A program made the translations under genes and the position numbers. A stretch of DNA of 64,000 nt from Allantophomopsis cytisporea (taxonomy: Eukaryota; Ascomycota; Leotiomycetes; Phacidiales; Phacidiaceae). Every line of letters starts with the position of its first letter. Positions within the stretch are counted from its first letter, which is position 1. Under the pieces are notes generated by a model, which did not search any database, had not been told where the DNA came from, and saw only the letters and a list, made by a program, of their open reading frames with translations. The stretch spans positions 124,001-188,000 of the forward strand of contig CP103031.1 in the NCBI GenBank assembly GCA_024752435.1, read 5' to 3'. Positions 46,860 through 58,360 of the stretch are shown here, piece after piece.

Positions 46860-49800
46860 CGTAATGTGATATAGTTTGTGACGTGTTTCGTTTCTATGTG
46901 GGAGTCCTGTGGATTTATTTCAGGTGTAGAGCTCCGACAAATTCAATACAAGAATTCAGAAGGCCCCGTTTTATGCAAGTGCACGCCCATCTAATATATA
47001 CCGAATGCGCTCAGCTGTCAGATGCGGTATCTCGGTGGTGTTATGTGTTGGAGTTCAAGATTGTATATATGTTGTGCAGAATTATACGCAGGATAGTGCA
47101 CGTCACTGCAGAAGTACAAGGGCGGTCTTCGTCGAAGTTTGCCGTCTGTCTAACGCTGGAAATTTAATGAGAAATTCCAAATTGTCTTGCAGTGAAGAAG
47201 TGATCAACTTTGAGTCGGTCGCATGCAAACAATCAAGTAGATGGGATGAACTTGACGATTGAGGAAGAGAGAGAGATCTGTCAGATCAATGTTCCAGCTA
47301 TAAGCGGCAAATCAACGAAATGTATTGATATTCTGGATGTAAAAGCAGGAGGGAAACGTGGATAGAGATGACGAGAGAGAGCATGCAGGTCAATATACGT
47401 ACATCAAGTAGAGCACAGAGATCATAGACCCTTCAACGCCTCCATATAGAGTACAATGGTTGGCGCAAGGCAGCAGAGCAACACAGAATCAGTGGACAGT
47501 GAATGTATAGAAGGGTACAGCGCAGTGTTATTGGAGTGTGGGGGGATGTTTTACTATTATTCATCAGACCTGACTCTAGATTGGAGATTCCGGAATTAGA
47601 CTTTCGTACTAGGTGGGAACTCATCGGCAACATCAGCAGAGAGTTCAATGGCGCATAGTGGTATAGGGAGATATGTGCTGTACAGTAGAATAGGTAATAT
47701 CTGAATTGAAATGATTGAATGGTGACTATTGCTGTATTGCGCGGCTATCGCTGTCGTTACCCACTGTCACTATTCAAGCCGCGTGTCTGTGGGAAGGTTT
47801 GAGTAAAAGATCTGGGTTCTAGGTAGGTAGTGTCTGCTACTTGTTAGCTAATGTATAATGTAGGCGAAGATTAGAGTTGGTAGAGTACGGAGTAAGGTAA
47901 ACAAGGTAGTTGGGTGTTCTATATGAGAATATAAGGTAATGTAGGTGGACTATAAACATAATAACCTATGTAGTAGACTGATTGACTGCCTATGAATGAC
48001 AGATCGCAATGGAGGCAACTCGGGCAATAATAATGGCGCGTAGGCGTCGTTCCTTTACATTGAAGGAGACTTAGGCAGTGGACAGCCAGCAACTTATTCG
48101 TTAGTACACTTCGTACAAGGTGTATACTATCAAGGTGGAGGGAAGGAAGATCCACGCTTATGGAGAGGGGCAAATGAATAATTGTACAGGGTACTTACTT
48201 ATTGGGACTCCAACTGTACAGACTGTACTCCATAGAACGACATGAAAAGCGTGGTACCGTAATTCGTACGCATCATTCATACGATCTTTCCTTGTGCAGC
48301 CAATCCGTAGATAGTCTAGATCTGATCGGAACTCAGCTAAATTTACAACGTTCTAGAAAGGTGAAGGAACTAAAGATCATGTGCTTGTACTTGTACATAC
48401 ATACATGTGAGTATTGGAGGACAGACGTATTCTACTGCCTCCTACAAAAAACCTTCATTTCAGCATACAAGTCTCGGGTAGGTGATGAAATGCTATTGTC
48501 TGAAAGCAAACTTCATCTGACGGCGAGCCAAGGATGTACTACGGAAGTAAAGCATTCCAGTACAGTAGTACTGATTAGCAGAAAGAAGACTTCAAGATAC
48601 ACAGTAGAAATATCACTGAACGACCGGCATGTCTACTGTGGCCCACTTTCTCTGCTGCATCGAGAATCCGGGAGACCTTCTAGACTGCGCACGGCGGGGT
48701 AGATCGCCTTGCCGCGGCCACTAGGTCCAGAGTGGCATTATTAAAGGTCCATCATCGTCCGCATTGACATTGATATCTGTTCAATCAATATCGAACGAGA
48801 TTCGGTAGTCATAAAGCCTGCTTCGCCTCCGAGGGAGAAAAGGGAAAACCCGAGTAGCAGTAAGCAGCCAGACTCCGTAATAGTCTACTGCAAGAGTCGA
48901 AAAAAAGAAAAAAAGGATTTCCACGTCCCCCCCCACGTCCCCCGACCCTCACTCCTCTGCGCGATACAGCGTCAGCTCATGTCGAATCAAAAATCATGAA
49001 AAAGCCTCGGCCCTCACAAAAACAGAGGAGGCTGTCGGGGACAGCGCCATCCCGCGAACCTGCCGAGTACTCCGGAACCATCAATCCACCAGATCCGAAG
49101 CATAAAGTATGAAGCATCAGCCCCAAACCCGACACCAGAAGGATGAAAGTGAAGAAAAGGGATCAAAGAGAACCTCACGATCAACAATTCAATCTCATCA
49201 CCTACTGAACGCCCCCTACACCCCCCCTCTTTGCCCTCCCCACTAACACGTGCACTACACCAAACCTCCCTCCCGCCAGATCCGCCGAACGACCTGTCAA
49301 GCTCGTTAAAGCTCTACGTAGGCTCATCAAGGTGCACCAAGCCACAGCATGCAAGTCCGGGTCAGAGAATTGACGCGACGTACTTTTTCGTACAGATGTA
49401 TCACAGGACACCGGTTCCCCGATTGGCAAAGGTCTCCCATCGTTACACCGCAGCTGACATGGCTTTTCCGTAAATTGCTAAGGAGCTGTTGAATCTTGTG
49501 AGCTATTTGTTGATGGAAGTCCGTCAGTGAAGTGTGTAATTGTTGAGCGGGTGTGAATGCATGCAAAACTTACCTGTCCGAAAACGGTGTGTGGCGAAGT
49601 GGTCAATTTCACACTTACGACGTTATCTGTGGTGTACGAATGTTTGGCTGCCAGGCGCAAACATGCTGTCTACTCGAGATATTTTCAGGCGATAACCATT
49701 TATGCGACTACCTGTTGACCGGTCCAGACCGCTACTGAATATTGGATTATGGTGATTACTGAGCACTTAGTTGCCAGAAAAATATGATGCATTCGATCCA

Positions 49801-50466
49801 TTTGTATTGTACATATGGGTTAACTAACTAGGCAGTACAGGAACAGCAAACCAGTGCTATCAATTTGCATTTCCTTCACCACTAAAAACTCCTCCAAACT
49901 GAACACCACCCTAGAGCTGGCCCCCAATTTTATTAACTGAACGTCTCGAACCTTGCAAAAGAACAAACACTCTGGAACTCTCGAAGCGAACAAACACTCA
50001 GCAAGAGGCTGAAAGGGGCAAGGGACAGTCTCAAGTAAGAAGGCGTTTGAAATCTTGACTAAAGTGACGATGGGCTCTGTAGCTGTCCGGTATTCTCATC
50101 CATGCCCCAGAAGACTCTGGTGATCCCATGGTGTTCGAGGAATCGCGACAAAGAGTAATGTCCAGGTAGAGTTGAATTACCCAACATGGATAGAATGCAG
50201 GACTTGGGGATATAAATTTCGATCTCACATCTCCGAGGTGAAGGGTTTAAATAAAGATAAGTGACGGGAGCCACGGGACGAACGACGATGATAAGAAGAA
50301 CGATGACGAGTCTTTAATCAACGACGATCAGTAACAGTAAGCTTCGGTGGCTCTCCTGTTTTCTTGCTTGAACAGAAACCCATAGAAGAGGCATACAGGC
50401 ATAAAGGCGTGTACCATGTTCTGTTAAAAATGGATAGACGACCCCACCTCATATTCCACCGTCCGT
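46860..50466. other. Intergenic region, no supported gene
   Basis: It contains the LaeA-like gene's upstream region with shared elements at 47888-47899 and 47933-47944. One forward frame of 166 codons (48202-48702) and smaller ones elsewhere match nothing I know. C-rich runs occur at about 48925-48945 and 49215-49230. Confidence 0.4.
47888..47944 (+). promoter_or_regulatory. Shared upstream elements, copy near the LaeA-like gene
   Basis: CGGAGTAAGGTA (47888-47899) and AAGGTAATGTAG (47933-47944) lie about 1030-1085 bp upstream of the LaeA-like start, in the same order and orientation as at the O-methyltransferase gene but with wider spacing. Confidence 0.3.
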
Positions 50467-53400
50467 TCATTCGAAGTCAATGAGCAGCTCCTCACCATCA
50501 ACACCCGTGGAAGAGTTCGATGAGGCAGTATTGTGACTTATCAAAGCGGAAGAGCCTGGCTGTTCCTCAATAATAGAAATATCCTGGTGGTAACCGTCAA
50601 TTCCTGTGAACAGGTGCTCATCATCATCTTCCAAGAACGAATCTCTCATTGGCGAATGGATGTTAGACATAGCCTCAGTGAATCTAGGCTGAGGTGATTG
50701 TCCAGGCAAAGAACTCGCAGGAGTTGGGCCATGAATCTGTTCAATGGCTCTGTTCGTCATCATCTCAGGAGATGGATTTCGGGTGGAGACCGGGGGAGTT
50801 CCCTTGTCTGAAATAAGGCCACGGAATGGCTTCATGGGACGGTGAGGAATGGGCTGAAGATTAATGTCGCCAGCGACGGCTTGGTTCTCTACGGTATGTG
50901 TGCTGATTACTCTTTGAGTTGCTGCGAGTGGCATGCGGACTCCGCCTTCAAGAGCTACATGACGATGTGTATCGACGTAGTTTGCTGCAAATGCCTTCTC
51001 TGGGCTGTTTGACTTGAGAGAGAGACGCTGCAGCTCCGCTGAGGCATCAGCCTCTGCAGCATTCCACTTCTTCCAGTGCTGGTATGCTTTTGCTTGTTCG
51101 ACTGTGACTCCAGGAACGGTTGCAATTCCTCCAGCAACAAGGTATGTTTTGACATCGTCAGAACGAATTCTCCATTTTCCCTCGAGTGTATCACATACAC
51201 AGTGGCAAAGTTCCCAGCATTGTGATTCGCACTTGTGTCCACAAGAAAGATCCTTGGTGCACGGTTCTCTACAGAGAACATCATCATGGGAAAACCTTTT
51301 GAATGTTAGCAGATATTCAATTCAAAATTTTCAAGACACTTACGGATGGCATCTGTGGGGACATTTATGGCCACATGGCAAGGAACCGTCGCATTTTATA
51401 TCACAGCCACCTGTTAAGCCATAGCTATCCCAATCACCAGGCTCACGAATCTCGGTTTTTCTTCCATGGTTAGTGCAGACAAGTGGTAGTTCTTGCACAA
51501 CTCTATTATTAGGTACCATCTTAGCAAAGATAGCTCCCCAGAGGTGTTTACTTTCATCGCTATTGTCCACAAGATTAAACACATTGCCGAACACGTATAG
51601 ACCGCAACGCGCACGAGAGAGTGCAACAACTGCGCGATTACGACTATCAAGGAAACCGATCTGATTGTAGTCATTGCTTCTGACCAGCGACAGAAGGATG
51701 ATATCATTCTCCTCGCCTTGGTAAGAATCAACGGTGAAGACCTTGAAGTAGGTAGAACTCTGCAAGTCAGGACTACGCTTGAGGAGTCGTAAAATGGCAT
51801 TGCGTTGACCATTATAGTAAGTCAAGACTGTTATTTTTGAGTAGTCCACACCATTGAGTACAAGGTATCTAAAGAAACCAACAATCATTTCGGCCTCATC
51901 GATGTTGTAGCGACTTGCAGCATCATCTCGACTCTCTGGCCATGTATGGTGAAACATCAACGAGTTCATGCCACCCATTCCAGGAACCGGCTTTCGGTTG
52001 TCGGGATCCAGAACAGAGTCGTGATCTTTAAGCTCCTCATAAAAGCCCTTCTGACTAAGAAGTTCTCGAATTTCGGGGATCATTCTTCGCTGCTCATTGA
52101 GCATGGTGTAGTCTATACCACGAGTGACAAGACGCTCGAACATGGATATGGCTAACGAAAAAGGTTCTTCTTCAAGATATTTGAGACTGCACTGTGCCCG
52201 AAGTTGTTTGTGATCTCCTACAAGCACGAGATGTTGAAGACTTTCAAACATGGCAGCAAGCACTGTACCCTCAAGAGTCTCTGCTGCTTCTTCAATCAAA
52301 AGCGTTCGAGGACTCATAGCCGCGAGAAGACCGCGATATTTGGAAAGACCAGTGGTGGTGCAGCCAATCATTTTGATACCAAGTCCTGCCATCATGTTGG
52401 CATCATTCTCCCATTTCGCCATTTTGAAATTCTCTGCTTTCTTCATATATTCCTTGAAGTGTACACGAATGTCAATTAGTGCATCCTTTTTCAACTGACG
52501 CTGAAGATATCGGTAAATCTCCCCCCTCAGTCCGACAGGAATTTCCCAGAGGTTCTGTTTCTTGGCCAATAATCTTTGAAACTTCTCATCCCGAAAGCCA
52601 GAGCTAGGCTTCCCAGTGAATTCTTCAACTAGAGGAACCCATACACCTATCAGAGCATCATCATCGTCGTCAACTTTTTTGTTCGCTTCAATCTCCAGCT
52701 CATCAAGCTGCTCGAATTCCATATCGGATTCTTCGAAAAATCCTAGGTTTATGGGAGGACAACCAACTGGACCTCTCACAATTTGTTCTCTGCCCAGCCA
52801 CTGAGCAACAGGGCCTTCAGGAAGATGTGGGTCCGGAGCACTAGCCCACTCATCATCACTCAGCGATTCAAGCTGCTCTTTGGTGATGAGACCTCTTTCG
52901 AACCAAATCTGCGGGTGCATGATACCATTACCAACTGCCAGAGTCAAGGCCGATTTTAATTTGCTTTTAACAAAATCCAATGCCCTACTGGTGGACCTGT
53001 AATTGTCGGCTGGTCGTTGAAATCCTGGTGCTTGCCTTGGATTACGACTGTTCACCCGAATATTGTAAAGAGTGCGGTTGACAATCTCTTCATTCTCTTT
53101 GCTGGTTCGGCCACCAAGTCGAACAAATTTCTTTTCAAACGGCAGAATATGAGTCAGCAGCTGGTCAAGTGCGTGATTTGTTTGAGCCGCAACAATCACT
53201 GGCGGATCTCCGGGTGTCAAGTTGTCTAACATGACTCGCAGTGCGGAGACTGACACAAATGTCTTACCAGTACCTTTAGTTGTTAGGACTTGCTCTCCAC
53301 AGATCTTTGCAAGTACTCACCTGGTGGACCCTGAACAATGGCAATTTTCTTCGTCAGCATGCGTTCCAATGCCTGCATCTGAGAGCGATCCAAGGTGGAG

Positions 53401-54573
53401 TTTGGTATATTTGGCCAGTTGGAGTTGAGGATGTCGACATTGTCCAAGAAGTCAAACGATGCACGTTTAGTATCACCAGTCTCAGTATCAACTTCTGGGC
53501 TGAATAGAGCGTTGAGGTTTGTAACAGGATGGCTTTCAACATAACCAGGAGGCTGGGTAACATTAACAGCACTCATCAAGTGGTCCCCCATTGGGAAACT
53601 ACACAGTCAGCATCGTATACACACATGTTAGATGTAGACCTTACCTTTCGGTCATCAACTTTTGCATCGCAACAAGCATATGCCTATTGAACTCGAAGTA
53701 TCCAGATCTAGCTTCGATCATGGTGTAAGGTTCAAGAGGATCGAACTCAGCATCGTCCTCCGGTGTAGCCCAGAACAGGTCGATATGGGGTGGGTTTCGT
53801 TCAAGTCCACTCAGTGGCCGAGCCGCAACAACAGCAATTTTACATACCGTACGGAAACAGTCTCTCTGAGGCGTGATTGCAACAATGGTACCTCCCTTGA
53901 GTCGGGTAGATAGATCCCAACGAATACTTTTTTGGGCTCTCTCGAAGGAGAATTCAACGCGAACAGCTGGACCCAAGTTCGATAGCGTATAACCAACAAT
54001 GTGAACCTGGAAAGGTTAGACTTTGAAATACACATGGATATGAGTCTTACACTGGTATAAACGCAAGCATCTTGCGAATCGAGCATTCCTGGGTTATCTT
54101 TGAAAACCTTAACAGCGCTTCGGAGGGATGAAATTCCGTCTTCTCGTAAAAGCTGGTAGTGGGTACCAATATACTGTGCTTTGCTATCCCACGAGCCGTC
54201 GATGCGATTGTATGGCAGAGCTAACGAGCAAGGAGGCGATGTGAATAAGTCATTATCGCCATTTCCTCTGATGGCATCAGCAACGATAAGGGGATTAATC
54301 TCTTCAGAAGATGGGAGCTCCTTCAAGTTTCTCCATGGCTCTGGAAACTTGATTGGGTTATTCGCGCCATCGAGCTCGTAAGTTCTCATAATATGAGCCT
54401 TTAAGGTCTTGACTAGGTGATCCGCATCCAGAAGAGGATATATCTGTATGTTATCCTGTAGAAAGAGCAACAGTTAGATGGAAGTAGAAAAATGAATATA
54501 AACTCTATTATATACGCACTGTCTCCTCTGCCTCATCCTCCCCATCTGCGTTGAAATTGAAGCCGGGCGCCAT
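50467..54573 (-). CDS. ZNFX1/Hrr1-like superfamily-1 RNA helicase with NFX1-type zinc finger
   Basis: Six exons (54573-54520, 54455-54051, 54006-53645, 53598-53321, 53273-51344, 51295-50467) give 1285 residues. Walker A GPPGTGKT (364-371) is split by an intron and restored exactly. QTNHALDQLL (motif Ia), IEEAAE (693-698, motif II), LVGDHKQLRAQ (about 719-727), VDSYQGEENDIILLSLVRS (motif V) and ALSRARCGLYVFGN (motif VI) make a complete Upf1-like helicase. After it come NFX1-type Cys/His clusters (CDGSLPCGHKCPHRCHP, then LCREPCTKDLSCGHKCESQC) across the last intron. About 230 disordered residues follow, ending EELLIDFE. Relatives are ZNFX1 of animals, S. pombe Hrr1 and Neurospora SAD-3, linked to RNA silencing and RdRP complexes. 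A role in silencing here is inference. The start is a Met in an 18-codon first exon, so the exact N-terminus is less sure. Confidence 0.88.
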
Positions 54574-56252
54574 TGAAGAATAACCTGCGCAGTCCACTAA
54601 AATGTTCAAACTAGAAACTTTGAACAACTCCCAGCTGCATTCCACGAGGGGAGCATTCGTCGTTATCTGATCGACAAGGTCTGAAAAGATTAGTGGTCAA
54701 CGCAGTTGTGAAGTCCGACTAATTGAGCGTATGTTGCTTCGTTCCTTGGGAAATGTTCAATGTAAGATCCGAATTTGATGGTTGACAAGCTGTAATGTGA
54801 TAGGATGTTCTCCTGATATGGCAGCTGGCTCCAACTTGGTTGTCTTTTAGAAAGACTAAACTTGTGATAGCAGCGTGGCTGGACAATTTCGATGTAGAAA
54901 TGGCTGGGGAGATCGATGGGTGACGAAGGTAAATTGACGCGCAAAAGTTGATATGGAACAAATGCGAGATTATGTGTTTGTGAATGGTGCTTTCAATCGA
55001 GATCCTGCGTTTGATGTATTTTTGCTCCGTGATTGTTGATGCGAGTAAACAAAAGGACGCTACGTAGCCTGAGAGATTGCAGTGCGCTTTCATGCGCACT
55101 GCAAGGCAGCAAGTACTGCTCAGAAACCTTTACAGAAAAATTTTATGCAGAAGAAAGAAGGGAATGAGTATATGAGATGGTTATGTGATGAAGAGATGAG
55201 AGGATGGGAAGATGAGGAGGAGACAGTAGGAGATGAGACGAAGTGGGTTGAAGTGAGATCAGATTAGGTAACTTTCGCAATGTATTTAAATTTACAGCCT
55301 AGATAACTTACAGTACCTACCTTGGTAAATTCAAATCCAAGTCCGCATAAGGCAAATGCGCAGCAATCAAAATGATATGGAGAAGGTAATACCTGCCTGC
55401 CTGCCTACCATGACTGATTACTTTTCGGCTTTCTCTTGATCTTGATCTCTAGCTTCAGAAATATCTCGTATTAAATCAAACCTCAATCCCTCAAAGTTAC
55501 AATGGAATCAATGGAATACGCCTGTGTCTTCGATTGTGTTCTTACGCGATATTTGGGAGTTGCGTGTTGATCTGAAAGCCTCAAGCTACTGATGTTTGCT
55601 AGGTACGTACAATCTCATCTCTTTTGCTTGGTAGTAATATGCCGCTCGGATACTTCCTGCAAATACCCGTTAACTTCACAGCTCAGAAAGCTGTTCATCG
55701 TTAGGTGATGGAAGTTTTATTGAGGTGCTCCATTAAACGAAAGAGATATATGCCATAGAAGCAACCAGAATTGTAAGAAATAGTCGGATGAAGTTGACTT
55801 TGTTTCGAGTCAGTGCTGCATAACGACTGGTCGTTAAAATCTTGTTTGATGCATGATTCCATAGTAGAGAGAGTGATCAACATCTACAAAGACATTTCAA
55901 GGCTCTTCTTCAATAAGATTCAGCATTGGAACCCTTCTTAATACAGTTGATTTCGGGATTTATAGTAATCATCAAAGTGTTCCAGGGTTTGTGTTTGGAT
56001 TCGATGAGAGGACGTCAGTCACCACAGCTCTTATCAGCCTTGCCATTCAGCCTCGCAATAAAGATATGCCGAGGAATCCCCAGCTTCAATGCATTACCAT
56101 CTATCAAAGGTGACGCGCAGCTTGCTGAGATATTTCATACGCTTCCAAAATTCGAATTTACAGATACTACAGCAATCGCATGCTGTAACTGGAAGATATA
56201 ATCGACGGTGGGCTTCGAGCCGGACGAGTAACCAAAGATTAGAGCTCCGCAA
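54574..56252. other. Divergent intergenic region between helicase and spt8
   Basis: 1.68 kb that must carry both promoters. A frame of 91 codons (55926-56201) just upstream of spt8 has no recognisable content. No RNA gene seen. Confidence 0.5.
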
Positions 56253-58360
56253 ATGGACGACAATGATGATCGAAGTGGGTAGCAATCTCTAGACTGGATC
56301 GCATATAGCTAATCAGCGCAAGTGGAAGGTGGATCCTCAGCTTCAGAAGATGAACAAGATGATCTTATGGAGGATATTGATGATGGCGAGGGAGAACTAG
56401 AAGCTGATGCCGATGGGGATATGGAAGAAGACAATGACGACAACGATGGCGAGGACAATGACAATGATGATGACAGGTCTGATTCGAATCAACAGCAAAG
56501 CGGCGCCGACGATGGAGAGGGTAGCTATCCCAGTAGAAAGCCGACTGTGGTGCGAACATCTGCCTCACCGCGACAGACGTCAGCACCATTACCATCGCCC
56601 AGATTTCGAATCAGACCCCCCGAGGATGCGCTCACAGCTACGAGTTACGACATTCTACCTACGATCGCCGCGCCACAAAGCACGTCGATCAATGCTCTGA
56701 CAGCAACTCCCGATATGCGATATGTTTACACGGGCGGAGCAGATGGGTACGTTCGAGAATTCAACTGGACAGATACAGTGAAGGGGAAGACACTTTTGAC
56801 TGTAGCGCAACGGCACCCTTTCGTAGACAGTGTCACAAAAGCAGGAGTTCTTATGAGTTATTGGGAGAACGAAGAGCCGAACCGTAGGTAATTCGCAGTG
56901 GAACACCCATCTCTCAGACTAACAATTCATGCAGCAAAAACGCCAGGAGACGAACCGGCTCTGTCGCCGGTATATTCTCTCGCTGTACATCATCAAGCAC
57001 TGTGGCTTCTTTCAGGTTTAGAATCAGGATCTATAAATTTGCAATCCGTCCGTCACGAAAAGGGCAAACGCATTGCGACCCTGAAGCAACATAATTCAGC
57101 TGTTTCAGTGTTGAATCTATCACGAGATGAGACATCTGTACTATCTGGTAGTTGGGATAAGAATATTCATGATTGGGACCTGAATACTGGACAAGTTCGA
57201 AGGTCTTTCGAAGGTAGCGGAGGTCAGATCTCATCAATTGAAATTAGACCAGCCTCGAGTTTACCGGTGCCAGAGGGTGCAGGGGAACTTGAAAACTCAA
57301 GCAGTACTTTCTCAAGTAACAATGCTAATAAGCCGTTGAGTGGTGGGCTCTTTCCGAATGGTATCAACGGCGTAAACGGAAACGGTGCCGAAGGCGATGA
57401 CAATGATGATGCACCGGGCTCACCTGCCGACTCGCTTTTCGGTGGTGGCGGAGATTCACTTTTCGGTGACAACGACACCAACATCGGTGCACCATCGGGT
57501 GGAGGATTCGGTGGTGATGATGATGATGAATTTACCAAGGCTCTAGAATTAGGTCTTGAAAATCCGGGGGCCGCCAATGACTCAACAGATCTTGCAATGG
57601 CAGATGCGGATGCGGACAACCCAGCCAATGCTCTGGCCTCAACTGTGCACGATGATAGTGCGCCAGAACCGACAGCAGAAGTTCCAGCTGGTAGTCCATC
57701 AAATGTCACGAATGGTCTACCACATTCCGAAGAGATTGTAGAACCCAAGTCGTCGCCCAAAGAGACACCTGATACCCAAGATGCTGTCGCCACAGCCGAT
57801 TCCACATTTCTTTCCTCTTCTATGGATGGAACCATTCGCATATGGGACCGTCGGCAGCAGGTACCAGTGGCATATATTCCCACACGAACTGGTGTTCCAC
57901 CATGGTGTATGTCAGCCTGCTGGTCTCCCGATGGAAATTACATTTTCGCGGGACGAAGAAACTGCACCGTTGAGGAATATAGTCTTCATAAAGGCTTCAA
58001 AGCGCCTGAGCGAGTGTTCAAGTTCCCCCAAGGTAGTAACGCGGTCACCGCTTTACGTCCCATGCCAAATGGTAGACATCTCATGTGGTAAGTACTGTCC
58101 CATCCAATAAGTTTGATAATGCTGATTGGTTTTGCAGCGCATCGCAAGACATCCTTCGTCTTTATGACTTAAAATCTCCGCAGACAAGACATTCTACCGT
58201 TCCCTTCCTCATTATTCCTGGAACGCCCAAGGGTGGTGTCACCAGTGCAATTCATGTTGATCCCAGCTGTAAATGGCTCATCACTACAGGTGGGAACAGA
58301 GGGTGGGAGGGAAGTTGTTCAGAAGTCTTGTTGGCTTATGAGATTGGATGGCAAAAGTGA
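56253..58360 (+). CDS. spt8: Spt8, WD40-repeat subunit of the SAGA co-activator complex
   Basis: Four exons (56253-56274, 56317-56883, 56935-58087, 58138-58360) give 654 residues. The N-terminal 80 residues are extremely acidic (Asp/Glu/Asn runs), as in known Spt8. RIRPPEDALTATSYDILPT then leads into WD repeats: TGGADGYVREFNW, SGSWDKNIHDWDL, FLSSSMDGTIRIWDRR, WSPDGNYIFAGRRNCTVEEY. A low-complexity insert of about 160 residues (SLFGGGGDSLFGDND and similar) splits the propeller, also seen in fungal Spt8. In yeast, Spt8 helps SAGA contact TBP in the nucleus. The start is the weakest point. The 22-bp first exon and 42-bp intron are my choice because they give an in-frame ATG; the second exon alone has only GTG near its beginning. 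The other junctions restore EPNPKTPGDEPALSP and MCASQDILRLYDL. Confidence 0.87.

Noticed and set aside
48202..48702. 166-codon forward frame
   Set aside because: No domain, no signal peptide, no splice context and no neighbour link. It could be chance.
57224..57883. 219-codon minus-strand frame
   Set aside because: It is the shadow of the low-complexity insert in spt8.
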